Shown here: piece by piece, positions 24,028 through 34,953 of the stretch | Numbering within the stretch: the stretch's first letter is position 1 | Layout of the letters: every line of letters begins with the position of its first letter | Assembly (NCBI GenBank): GCA_039545355.1 | Contig: BCJJ01000006.1 | Span: 372,001-436,000, forward strand | From: Trichosporon coremiiforme | Lineage: Eukaryota > Basidiomycota > Tremellomycetes > Trichosporonales > Trichosporonaceae | Direction of reading: 5' to 3' | DNA: 64,000 bases | Program-made: the position numbers and the translations under genes | The notes under the pieces: generated by a model | Database searches by the model: none | Told to the model about the DNA's origin: nothing | The model's input: the letters and a program-made list of their open reading frames with translations, nothing else

Positions 24028-25911
24028 TTACAGAAGCGCAGCAGCCGTCGTGCCGAGCAGAGCAGCGACGGCCATGGCGACCGACACGCTCATCTTGGAG
24101 CCCGAGCTCTCGGCAGCCTTGACCTTGTCCGAGGCGTCGTTGTTGACCTTGTCCTTGGAGACAATACCCATCTGCTCGTCCGTGCAGAGGCCGAGGTTCT
24201 TAGCGTCCTTGGTGGTGACCCACACGTAGGGGAGACCGCCATAACCCTCCGTGGAGTACGAGACTGAAAGAGAGCCGCCGCTACCGACAGTAAACTCAGT
24301 GCAGGTGAGGAGGTCAATGACGGGGGTGACGGAGTCCCAACCAGTGTTGTAGATGGGGAAATAGGTCGAGTTCTTGGGGGAACCACGGTTGGTGATCGAG
24401 AAGAGGACGGGGCCGCGACGAATGGCAATGTCGTAGTCGGTCGAGTTGACAATCTGGGACTTGGCGTTCAGGAACGACTCGCCGTTGTACTCGAGGTTGT
24501 TCTCAATGATGGCGGTACGGATCTGATTGAGACGGGCGATCTGCTGGTAGGTCGTGGTGTTCTCGTAGTTCGAGGGCCAGAGAGCTTCACGGTTGGTAGG
24601 GTCCATGTTACCGGCAAAGTCCTGTTCGGAACCGTAGTAAACCACGGGGATACCCTCAAGGAGGAACTGGGCGACCTGAGCATTGTAGCCAAGACGGGGG
24701 TCGACAGTCTGGTTGCGCCAACGGGGAACGTCGTGGCTCTCCAGGAAGTTGCCGAGAACGGTCGTGTCAACGAAGCCCTCCTGAATGGCCTTGAGGCGCG
24801 AGGTGAACTCGGTCATGTTGGCGTAGGGAGCACCGAAGCCCTTCTGGATTCCGTAGTAGAGGGGGAAACCGAGGATGGAGTCGAGGTACTTGTTTTTCTG
24901 GTACTTGACGGCCATCTCCATGTCGTCACCGAAGACCTCACCGATGCAGAAGACACCGGCAGCACCACAGAAGCTGGTCCAGAACTCGCCCGGAACGTGC
25001 TTGGCCGCATCGATACGGAGACCGTCGATGTTGTACTCCTTGACGAGGGAGGCGATCCAATCGTTAAGTTTCGACTGCACGTTCGGGTTCTCGGTGTTAA
25101 CGTCGAGTAGAACGAGCTTCTCGTCACCAAGGGAGCAGTTCTCGACCTGGGTCAGGTTGCTGTAGTCCTCGATAATACAGAAGTCGTGGAAGTCGTCGCG
25201 GCTGGTCCAGAGGGAGCCGTCCTCGGCAAGCTTCTCAGGGTTGTCGATGATGTTCTCAAGAGCAGGGACGTTCTGGACGACAATGTCGACCATGAGCCAC
25301 ATGTTGCGCTTGTGCAGCTCGTCGGAGAGCTTCTTCAGGTCGTCCGAGGAACCGAAGCGGGGGTTCAGTTTGGTGGGGTCATTGACCCAGTAGCCGTGGT
25401 AGGCAAAGTTGTAGGGGGTGTGGTAGTCGATGTTTTCTGATGTTAGATATGTCCATCTCACAGCTATCTCTGGGACATGCACACTCACGGCTGACGGGGG
25501 AGATCCAGATGGCATCGAGGCCCATTCCCTGGATGTAGTCGAGCTTGTCGATGATGGACAGCCACGTTCCTCCACACCAAGTCTGGTCCCAGACATTGCA
25601 CTCGGAGGGAAGGGGGTTGGTGAGAGCAGGCGCAGAGTCCGAAGGAGGCGCGAAGCGATCGGTGATGAGCCTTGATGTCAGCATTTGTTTTTCCTGCGAT
25701 GAGGCTGCGGTGATGCTGCGGATCGCCGATACAGTTCTCTGGTCGTGTGCCCCGACGCGGAGCCCGTGCCTCGGCGGCGGTGTATCCTTCCTTTGCGTCA
25801 TGGCACTCACTGGTAGATGGAACGCGTTCGCCACTCCTCGGCGGACTTGGCGCTGACACCGTGAATGGCCGTCGAGGCCAGCAGAGCAGCGGCAGCAGGA
25901 GCAAGATACAT
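24028..25911 (-). CDS. GPI-anchored GH13 alpha-amylase-like protein, possible wall alpha-glucanotransferase
   Basis: A 563-residue secreted glycoside hydrolase family 13 protein. A signal peptide ([18 protein letters not shown]) precedes a catalytic barrel with LITDRFA, the nucleophile region [10 protein letters not shown], the acid/base region CIGEVFG, and the third acidic residue in FLESHDVPR. The C-terminus ends in a hydrophobic tail after SSGSKMS, as for a GPI anchor, so the enzyme likely sits at the membrane or wall. Conserved region I is altered: the usual D-x-V-x-N-H reads DIVVQNV, so the substrate-contacting His is missing. As I recall, related Aspergillus GPI amylases (Agt type) also have changed His residues and act as alpha-glucanotransferases on wall glucan. 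Introns are at 25437-25488 and 25671-25810. Both joins are in frame and preserve motifs. Confidence 0.9.
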
Positions 25912-27352
25912 GATGGGCGAAATTGACAGACGAAGCGGCCGGAAAGTGCGATGGGCGAATTCAGGTACGTCGGCTCGGGTAAGGTAGAAGGAGGTAAAGA
26001 GCGTGGGTGTCGAGAAGACGAGGAGAAGCGACGACTACCAAGATAGCGGTGAAGATCGAAAGAGAATGAGGGTAGGAGACTAAAAGAGAATGTAATGAGT
26101 TTGCTGAGGGTAAGATAACGTGAGTGTGGGCTGGCGAACACGAAGAGGAGGACGAGGGCGGGTTGTTTGTAGCGGAACGAGTGAGCGAGTCCGCCGAAGA
26201 AGGCATGGAGCGTGCTGAATCCCTTCACCGCCTCGGCCCATCTGCTTCCTGGAGACACAAGCCAAACAGGCGGCTGTTAGGCTAAGGAGGCCCCGAGCCT
26301 TGCCTGCAGGCAGCCAAGAGGATGCTCAGCTCGCGCACAGCTCGAAAGGACCTGGTCCAAGAGCCCTGCTTGAATTAGGCAGAAGCCATCCTAGCGCGCA
26401 AGAATTCGGACCATTTGCCCTGAACTGCCGACGCTTTCGTTGGTGAGCGCTGCAACATCGAAGGGCGAAAGCTTCGCCTCTCAGCGTGAGCTGCCAGGAC
26501 TCGACGCGACTCGACGCGCTTCATTGATACCTTTGTCCGTGTACCCTAAGGCTCCCTGGCCATATCCCTTTGACGCCTCACGCGCCTCGTGCCTGGGGCT
26601 CGCAACACACAGACTTTCCGACCAAGATGGTCACCAATCCGACACTCGGACTCGCTCGGAGCATTGTGGCTGCATTGGTCAGCCCCCATGCACGGTCCGC
26701 ATCTCGGCGACAGGTCCTCTTGGCTGCACAGCAATCAACGTCCACGCGTATCGCGATGTCGTTGACCCACCCCCCTAGCTTGGAAGCCGGCAGACGGATA
26801 CCCACCGGTATTTCCGTGCCTAGCAAGGGGTCCATCTGCGAGAAACGTTTTTTGATACTGAAGGATGAGCCGAGGTCGGAGACCGGCACCGGAACAGGCA
26901 CTGGATTTTGAGTCGGACATCCCGATTGGAAGTCCTTGCTATGGGCATCAAACATGTGCTGCATAATGGCCTTAATCGCTAGCCTGTGTAATAGGATGCC
27001 TGATATTGCAGGTCGCGTGCATGGCGTGTATCACTTGGGAGTGAGTCTGTAGGGATCAGTTTTTCCTTGCACAGTCAACGATTCACTGGCAGAAGGTGGC
27101 AAAACGGTGCACAGAAGGGCTGAATTGTACGTGGTTGCTCTGTACAGGTGCCTCCACGCCGTCTCTGAGGGAGCAGTTCTAAACAAGGACAGCAGCATGG
27201 CGAATCACAGCGCAAGATACACACTGGCTTGACGAGCGGGCGCCGAGGCAGACGCGGCTGGTTCTCTTCTAGTTCTCTGCACAAAAGTTCTTCGTGTCGA
27301 ACGCTCTTTGACAATGACTGGTTCCGAATGCCGATCTCGGGGTGTGGGGCAC
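25912..27352. other. Intergenic: amylase upstream region
   Basis: About 1.4 kb between the amylase start and the stop of the next minus-strand gene. The first 300 nt form a pyrimidine-rich leader in the transcript sense. The rest holds only short unsupported open frames and small imperfect repeats (a GACTCGACGC pair near 26500). No gene seen. Confidence 0.45.
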
Positions 27353-28205
27353 CTACAGAGCGGACTGCGCAGTGAGCGAATGGAGATCGGCTATGACGGC
27401 CGCGATGCCGTCGACTGTGGCTGTTTGGACGGCTTCGACGCCGTCAGCCGTCATGTTGCGACGCAGATCCCAAAGCTGGTCGCTGATCTCGGCCTTGAGG
27501 ACGACCAGTTTGCGCATGATGATTCTCACAGCAGGGTGAAGACCCTCGCTTCCGGTAGACGAGGGCGCAGGGGACCAGTTCGAGTCGACGCCCCAGGAGT
27601 GACGGAGGTTGAGTGGCCGTGGGACTGTTCGCTGAATCGTTCGCGGGACAGGAGAGCGCAGCGCCAAAGTCACCGACGCTGGAGATCTAAGTAGATAGGA
27701 CTGCGATGCAGGCACTTGTCCTTGTGGCAAGAAAGATTGTCCCGCAAACGAGGAAGACGCAGACACGGGTGTTGGTGGTGGCAATATACGGGCGTTGACT
27801 CTCTCACTGCGTGCCAGCGTCTCGGCGATAGCCCGCTGGAGACGACGCATGGTCTGAGGGTCAGTTAGAGCACAAGAGCTGACAAACTCACGCGAAGGGA
27901 ACTGAGGACCATAATGCATTGGAGGGTGTTCAAACCGAGACTCAGAGCTGCTGCTTGTCAGTCACTAAGTCACAACATCACCCACCCAAGACGATAGCGA
28001 CGTGGAGGGCAGAGTTCTTGAACGGGAGCTTCATGTACGCCAGTTCTTTGGAGTAAGGGGGTAGGGGGACGAGGGCGATGGATGGCCATTCAAGCTGGGC
28101 GCTCCGTTCGCGGTCCGCTGTTGTCGAGGTTCGGCGGGGTGGATGGGCTGTCAGATGAAGGTCTGGAGAACGCTGAAGAAGAGGGTGAGCATGCATATTG
28201 GTCAT
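27353..28205 (-). CDS. Single-pass membrane protein, family member A (function unknown)
   Basis: No known family recognised. The model is 258 residues in three exons. The first encodes an N-terminal tail ending in KNSALHVAIVL. Intron 27948-27985 (38 nt, phase 1) falls inside the only membrane helix, which continues as ALSLGLNTLQCIMVLSSLR. Intron 27854-27891 (38 nt, phase 0) follows directly after the Arg. The last exon starts with TMRRLQRAIAETLARSE, has a Ser/Pro linker, then a helical LVVLKAEISDQLWDLRRNM region. Members B and C nearby share the phase-1 intron in the membrane helix; C also shares the second one. The start is uncertain: an ATG at 28205 was chosen, but an additional upstream exon beginning near 28455 is possible. 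Orientation and role are unknown. Confidence 0.55.
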
Positions 28206-29263
28206 GAGGTCGAGGAAGACACTCCGTTTACCGCGGAGGTGAGAGGACAATCCACGGTGATCTCGATCGGCCTGGACCACTGCGCCCCCGCTGGCCAAAT
28301 GGCCGCTCACCCCGCAGCAGCATACGCGCAGTTGTCTCCATTTCTGCTGAACCAGACATAGCCATTGCTTCATTCTCTTCACCATTAGCAGCCACATAAG
28401 TTGTCGCTGCAAAGCGCTCACCTCCACCATACGCATACTCAGAGCCTCGACTCATCTCAAGACCCCCCTCAACCTCGTCCGCTCCTCTTGTTCGGCTGAC
28501 GCTGCCTTGCTCAGTCGAAGTCCAGACGGTTATCGACCGTCATCCATTAAGCGTAGCTGTGACCGGAAACTTCCATCAGACGACACATGGATACGCTTTT
28601 TTGTCATCTCACCGACCACACCGACTTTACCAGCTGATCCCATCCGGGTGTTCGCCACACAGCGACCCTCCCTCGTTGTGAATGAAGCACTGAACCCGAG
28701 GTTTATCCGACCACACATGCACACATGACTCCGAAGGCGATCTCCACTCTAGCAAGTAGGGAAGGACTTTCCTGACTTCTACGGCCGTGGATATCTCGGA
28801 GAGGGAAGGTGCCCAGGAGGCTTTGTCGGTCCCTGTACTCCTCCGCCGCTTTACCGCACCCTATGGACAAGCCCTCGGTGTCCGTTCGGAGTGGACCACT
28901 CGGCCATGCCGAAAACCTCATCAGTTCGACCGCCCAAGGCCGTACCAAGACCGCGCACAAGGTCCCTACACCGTCCCCAGTGCCGCCAGGTCCGAAGCCA
29001 CTGTCACGAACGCCATCGAGCAGGCACACGTCAGGATGATTTTCTCGTCAGCCGATCTTTGCCTATTGTGAGTCGACATGATTACATCGTGTGCGTAAGG
29101 ATACAACGGCTCCTCCTCTCGGACCTTGACAGTACGTCCGGTGAGTCCAATCGAGAAGCTTGTGAATTATACAGTGTCTATTCGGTGCAGACGGTCGCTC
29201 GGCGCGTGCCGTCGGCGAAGTCGGTGATCGCGCGCGAGTGATGCAGGTGCCAGGGTCCGCGAT
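28206..29263. other. Intergenic between membrane-protein genes A and B
   Basis: About 1.05 kb. On the minus strand near 28228-28455 there is an open stretch that could be a 5' exon of gene A. On the plus strand near 28862-29045 there is a short Ser/Pro-rich open frame with GTGAGT signals downstream, but no convincing gene. Confidence 0.35.
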
Positions 29264-29791
29264 CTAGAAAGCAGTGCGCTCAGCCGGTTTCTCAATCAGC
29301 GCCCTGGGCACCAATCCGCTCTCGACCCTAGCGATTCTGTCGCGCGCGAATCGCTGCAGCTCGCTCAATTGCTGTGCCTGCGACGCCGAGGACGTGTTCA
29401 ATGAACTGCCAGCGCCGGCGATGCCGGTCGACCCTCTTGATCGAGACACGAGCGCCTCGATATGCGCAGACAGGTCGGTGTCGAGTCGTCGCAGCTCGCG
29501 CGCCGCCTCGTCCAGGGCGAGCAGGCTCCGCTGCTGTGTTTGGGACATTGAGGCATACACCTGCGAAAGCCCGGCTTGGCGGTACAGGAGGACCAGGCTG
29601 AAGACGAAGAGGAAGGCTGCCTGTCAATTGATGTTTGCGCGCGGCCATAGGTCAAGTCGGGACTTTGCTGCACCGCGAGAAGGACTCAACTCACCAGTAG
29701 TCACGAGCAGGCAGGAGACGAAGACCTCGGACGACTGCGAGAGGGGCGACTCGTAGAGCGCAACGGTTTCGACGGTGTCGACTGGTGCCAT
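29264..29791 (-). CDS. Single-pass membrane protein, family member B (function unknown)
   Basis: A 149-residue protein with a 25-residue acidic N-terminal tail (MAPVDTVETVALYES) and one membrane helix (EVFVSCLLVTT then AFLFVFSLVLLYRQ). The rest is a soluble helical region with coiled-coil character: SLLALDEAARELRRLDTDLSA, then a Gly/Ser linker, then QLSELQRFARDRIARVE. The only intron, 29617-29694 (78 nt, phase 1), splits the membrane helix at the same place and phase as in A and C. The second intron present in A and C is absent. Of two nearby acceptors, only the one giving LVTTAFLFVF keeps the frame. There is no signal peptide apart from the membrane helix, so an N-out or tail-type topology cannot be decided. 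Confidence 0.65.
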
Positions 29792-32252
29792 GGTGTTGAT
29801 CGTTGGTGAGTATGTGGGAGCGACGGTGACGGGGGATTGTACCGTGCGCCCGTGCGTCTCGCTGTTCTTAAGTACGCAAAGACTTGGAGCCAAGACCGAA
29901 AGAAAGCACAGGTCGCACAGGAAGCAGGTCGCAGGTCGCACAGGTCGTTAAGTTCTGAGGCTTCGAGGATCCGGTGATCCCTTGGAATCTCAGGACAATG
30001 GCCTGTAGCAGCGCCGAAACGCGCAGTTGACGACACTGTTGTCGCACCGTGCATCGGAGTGCACCTCATGCTTGGTCCTGGACCTGATCTGCGTCCTGAG
30101 CTATGGTGAATGCAGCAGGCAATCCGAGGCGATCGCAGGCGAGCGCACCCGGAGGGCTGCCGGAAGCCGAGCGTAGTGGGGCCAACGTTAGTCCTGGCGT
30201 GCACCTGGCGCCCACATGCCTAGTGGTTGGTGATGGCCGCTGGGTCTTGCGCCGATAGGCCGAAGCTCTTCTGGCAGGTGCACATGCGCAAAGAGAGTTC
30301 AGGCGGGATGCCGTTGTTTCGCTCCGACTGTGCGCAACACGCTGTCGCACTCCCAGCTATGCTTCAGAGTCGACATGTGGTACGAAGTTGGGCTTCTCGC
30401 TGGGGGGCCGTAGTGTATAATCTCGGAAGGACGCAGAAAGTACGCACGCCAAACCTCACGCCAACGGGCCAATGTCATCCCAAGGCAGCGTGCAATATAG
30501 GTGCACCTGTTCAGTCATTGATTGAATAAAGTTCACTCTCAGGCGTGCATAGCGACCAACTGTCAATTATCGTGCCTCAAGCCTTCGCGCGTCTCAGCCG
30601 CGTTTCGAACTGATTGTTGACCTCTATTCAAACTCGGCCACAAGCTTGTCAAGCATTTGTGCGCTTGTGCGCGCCAAAGCCGGGTCAATGCCGGTGGCAT
30701 CATTCACGAACCGATGGCAGGATCGAATCCAGTCGGGTGATCAGGTCGTGGCGCATGCCGCAAGTGTGGTGTGTTTGGTAAGAATCGCGCGTGGATCACT
30801 GAGAGCATGAGGGCAACGTAAAGAGTCAATCTTCGGGACGAGAGGTACGGAGGCACGAGACTGCCACTCTTCATCACCTGATGGGGTCGTCCATGATTCA
30901 GACAGCGCATGCCGGGCTTACCACAGGTGCGTGCGATGAACAAGCACCGGGCGTGCAGACCAGCTTCACGCACGATCCAGAGTAAGCACTGGAACCACAG
31001 GAGGGGCAGGCGTCGAAGAGTACCACCCAGCAAGTCCTCAGGAACGCCGGAGCGTCGTGCTCCCTACCTCGGGACCCCGGGTGACAGAGCTTAACCTGTG
31101 GGTGCATATGTGCGCAGTCGGCTTCTGTCGGACTCTCAGGCCGAAGAAACGACAGCTCGACATCGTGCTACAGACATGCAAGAATGAGGAAGTGTGAGAA
31201 GAATCCGCGGCGAGATGGCCGCCAACAATGGACTGCAGGAATGCGCAGGAGTGCCAAGACTGCTGCTGTGTCTGCAGTCTGAGGGAGGAGCTCCGCAGGT
31301 GGTGATTCCCAGCACTTCACCCCTCCTCTTCCTACCTCTTTGGACCTCTCAACCTGCGCCGTCCATACGATGGAAGGCACCGCGGTGAACAGAGCGACTG
31401 AGGTTCAGCCAGAAGGGGAAAAAGAGAGAGAGAGGGAAGACCGAAGCAACGGAGACAAGAAATAAGCTCAGCCATGTCACGTATGGATAGTAACTCTGCC
31501 GCTATCTGCCGGCGTGGTCTCGCAAGGCCCCTCCCAGCGCCGTCGGACTAGAGGCGACGAGGACTAACGACGCCAAACCGCGTACAGGGAGTGATAGACA
31601 TACTCCCAGAGAGACATGTTCAGACGACAGGGGATAAAGGGATGGTTGTCAGCTGTCCACTGCTCTGCGACAGCAGGAGACCTATGTGTTTCAGGTGCGC
31701 ACGCGCAGTCCATGTTTCTCCGCGTGCGACTCTCTTCTCCTTCCTCCCCATATCTGTGTCAGAGAGTTCTCAGCTAGGTGAGTGAGCTGTTCGACGTGAG
31801 GCGCCTGCCGTCAGTCAAATCGGGTGAGGGGCGAGGAGTGCGTCAATGAGACAACCGAGCGCACGCAGCACACGTAGCACACGCAGCACACGTTTTGCGT
31901 GTAGTCAGCCGCGAGTCACGACGGCCGCCTCGGCAAGCTGCAAGGAATGGAACTAAGATGACAACATGAGATAAGGGCACGAGCTATGGAAGTGTCTAAA
32001 TATGCAGGGGACGGTGTGGGGTGGGCGAACGAGGGGTGATCGGAGACAGAGTGGGCGAGTCGTTGCTGTCGTTACTCAAAGGGAGCCGCCCGCCTCCGGA
32101 ACGCCGGTGGATGCCGGAGGATCTGTTGAGGGCTCGACTTGGTGTCGGGGGTGCCTATCGGCAGAGTGTAGAGTGCGGGTATCGGGGCGTTAAGATTCAT
32201 AAACGCATCAACCATTGTCTGGGATCCTTCTTGCGAGTCGGATCAGACGCAA
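29792..32252. other. Intergenic between membrane-protein genes B and C
   Basis: About 2.46 kb without a supported gene. It includes a short imperfect tandem of CACACGCAG/CACACGTAG units at about 31861-31892 and a GA-rich patch near 31420. Open frames are short and lack splice-paired continuations. Confidence 0.45.
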
Positions 32253-33054
32253 TCAGACAACGTTCAGACTAACCCCGCTCGTCTGCCTAGTCCCCCAAGC
32301 GCTCGTACTCGTCCCACCTCTGAGCATATCGAGTTCTCTCAGAATATCCCCCAGCTGGTCGTGCACACTGGCCCTGTGCTGCCCGAGCTGGCTCGAGATC
32401 TCCTCGGGACTGACGGAGCCACAGCGCAGCCGAGAGCAGAGACAGTACACGTCCCTGTCGACCTCGTCGTCGAGCTCGATGATTCGGCGTGAGGCAATGT
32501 CCACGGCCGCCTGGGTGCGCGATGCGGCCTGGAGGGCTTCCAGGCGTAAAGCCAGTTGCGCGGCGTGGATCGCCTGCGTCTGCTCCATCTGGTGCATTGC
32601 GGCGCCCGAGTGGCGCCGGCCGTCGGCCAGTTGCGTGTAGCGTTTCTGACATCAGCATGGGACAAGCTGGAAAAGGTTGGATCGATCGGCTATGCCGCAG
32701 CTTAGCCGTTTACCAGTTTTACCAGCTTTACCAGCCGGTGGATGTCCAGCCGATCGATGGTGCAGTGTGAGGGGGACTTAGAGAGACTTACGCGCATGCG
32801 CTGATCGCGGAAACACTCCCTCACCAAAGTCGACACGCCGATGAGCGCGAGCAATACTGCCATTAGCACAGCCACAGTAATTTCCCTGATGACCCACCCC
32901 CATACGCACAAAGGAAAACCGCGAGCCCAATCACGACGCCGTTGGGCTCGATGCTGATGTCCTCGTCGCCGTTGCCCGGAAGCGAGGTCGAAGGGGGCAG
33001 ATGGGCCTGAGACTGTTGTTCCGGGGGATGTCCCGTCGTCGAGATCGCCACCAT
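32253..33054 (-). CDS. Single-pass membrane protein, family member C (function unknown)
   Basis: A 200-residue protein. The 45-residue N-terminal tail is Ser/Pro/Gln-rich and acidic (GNGDEDISIEPNG). It leads into a membrane helix, VVIGLAVFL joined to LLLALIGVSTL, and a basic stop-transfer stretch, RECFRDQRMRKR. The remainder is predicted helix (AIHAAQLALRLEALQAASR, IIELDDEVDRDVY, QLGDILRELDML). Intron 32857-32909 (53 nt, phase 1) is inside the membrane helix. Intron 32646-32791 (146 nt, phase 0) lies after the basic stretch. These positions and phases match member A. The second intron contains a small TTTACCAG repeat. Basic residues after the helix suggest that the C-terminal domain is cytosolic. 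Confidence 0.65.
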
Positions 33055-34953
33055 TGCTGCTCCGAGTAGGAATGTCGAGAAGAGGTAGAGGAGGGGAGCA
33101 GGACAGGAGAGACGAGAACGAGGGCGAGGGGGGGAAGAAAACACTGGGGATCGGGGATTTATGCCACAAAGACGATCAGGAGGACGAGCGTGGGCAAGCG
33201 CGGAGGATTCAGTGTTAGTCGCTGGGCATGTATCCCGAGTTGCACGGCACCGAGCAGTGAGCGATTTTGGATATATGCAAAACGACTTGATGTGAGATTG
33301 AGCCAGCCCATGGGGCTACGTGAAGTGAGTCAGTCCTCTGGGAAGGCACGTTGGGTCCGCTGTTGCGCTGTCGTCCCCGCACTGTTGGTCCTAGTCTTCT
33401 GCGATCAGATCGAGCACGTTTTGAAGCTCCCTTGACCCCTGCCGGTCCGTTGCCGTTGCATATTGGATGCACAATGGCGATGCGATGCCAGTTCACAGGC
33501 TAGGTTTGGTTCACATTAGCGCTTTAGCGCTTCCCTCCGCCGGTGCCGGCGTTGGTGTCACGAGGCAGGGTGACGGGGATGACGGGGACTGGTAAATCCC
33601 TCGCTGAGCTGATTTCTTAATTCGCTCACTTCACCAGGCCGCCAGGCTACGGGCGGCCAATCGCGCAATTCTCTTCCGTCACACCAAACCAACGGTACGC
33701 CTGTTGTTAGCGCTGCAGCATGCGGCGATGAGGTCATAAGGTAATGTCCCATGGCACCAAGTTTGCAGTCCGGGATTGCGCGGGGCTTCGATTCCCGGTG
33801 CGGGGTTGCGGAGTCACTTTGGAATCCGTCGAGAGAGCAAATACTCGGCAGTCACAAGTTCGCAGGTTCTCCAGTTGAGCCAGCTCCTGTCAGTCGAGTG
33901 GGGTGGGTCCCACTTGCGTCAGAAACAACTCAGTCCGGCGTGAGCTTGCGTTCCAAAGATTTGGCAATCCCGTCGAGTTTGTTCTTGTCTCAGTTTCACT
34001 CGAGGATCGAAGGAGTGATTCCGACAGGGCTTGCTCGCTTGACACGCTTGGGAAACGCTTGGGCCGCTTTATTTATAAAGCGTTGGCAGTGTCAAGTTAC
34101 TTGCAGCACCACCCGTGCGGTACCCGGGATGTGACGCATGTGCACGATCATGAACACGAGGACCACGAGGACGGCGTTATGCAGAGCAGACTTGATTCCG
34201 AGCAGGGCGTGCAGAAGCTTTCAAGCTTGCACAGGATCGGTTGTCCCGCTGCCCACGGCTGTGGAATGGGAATGGACCGATTCACGGCTCAACGGCAGCT
34301 TGAGACGAGGTATTTTTCGCATTCGCTCTGTCCAGTCTGTCCTCCGCATGACCATGATCTTGGCACACCCCTGCCCCTCGTCCCCCTGTAGCGTTTACAC
34401 TGGGGATTCGGGTCCGCCGACATTGCGCACAATGGTTGGCACGCACGTAATGGCGCTCGACGGTCGGAATACGTGCTCATTGGGCAGCAAGCTTGGCGTA
34501 GCTTGTGTCGAGCTGTGCAAGATTTGCGAAGACTAGACAGCAGGGGCTAGGTGAATTGGGCAGAGGATGGTTGGGTGGACATGGACATGGGTGGCGTGGT
34601 GTGTGCACGGCCGCACGAGGAGGGTAGATAACCTCGCGCTGTGATGGGCGGTCAGTCTTCCCTTCCGCCATCTGATATCTGATCCGCCGCTATCTGTCGC
34701 TGTTCTCCAACTTGGTCTTGGTCGAGTGAGGCGGCGAGACGGACGCGACCGAGCGTCCTCCCTCGCCTGATAAGGACGCGACCGCTTGCATTGCTCAGTC
34801 CCGGGGGGTTGCGCTCCCCCAGCGTCATTGGCGGAACCAAAGATAAGCGGTGACCACCTGTCACGAGCGCGCCGTGCAGGTGAGTACTATCCCACCTGTC
34901 GCTTTCTCCACCTCCCTTTCCTGCCCATCCCTATCTCCCCCGTCTTCTCCACC
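33055..34953. promoter_or_regulatory. Divergent intergenic region between gene C and the SulP transporter
   Basis: 1.9 kb between two outward-facing genes, so both promoters lie here. The 60 nt before the transporter start are pyrimidine-rich. The open frames inside lack motifs. No further gene seen. Confidence 0.45.

Noticed and set aside
28862..29241. Short Ser/Pro-rich plus-strand gene between membrane genes A and B
   Set aside because: Several GTGAGT sites exist, but no join gives a coherent protein and no motif is seen.
31861..31892. CRISPR-like or regulatory direct repeats
   Set aside because: Only a short imperfect tandem of 9-10 bp units with no spacers; a simple low-complexity repeat in a eukaryotic genome.
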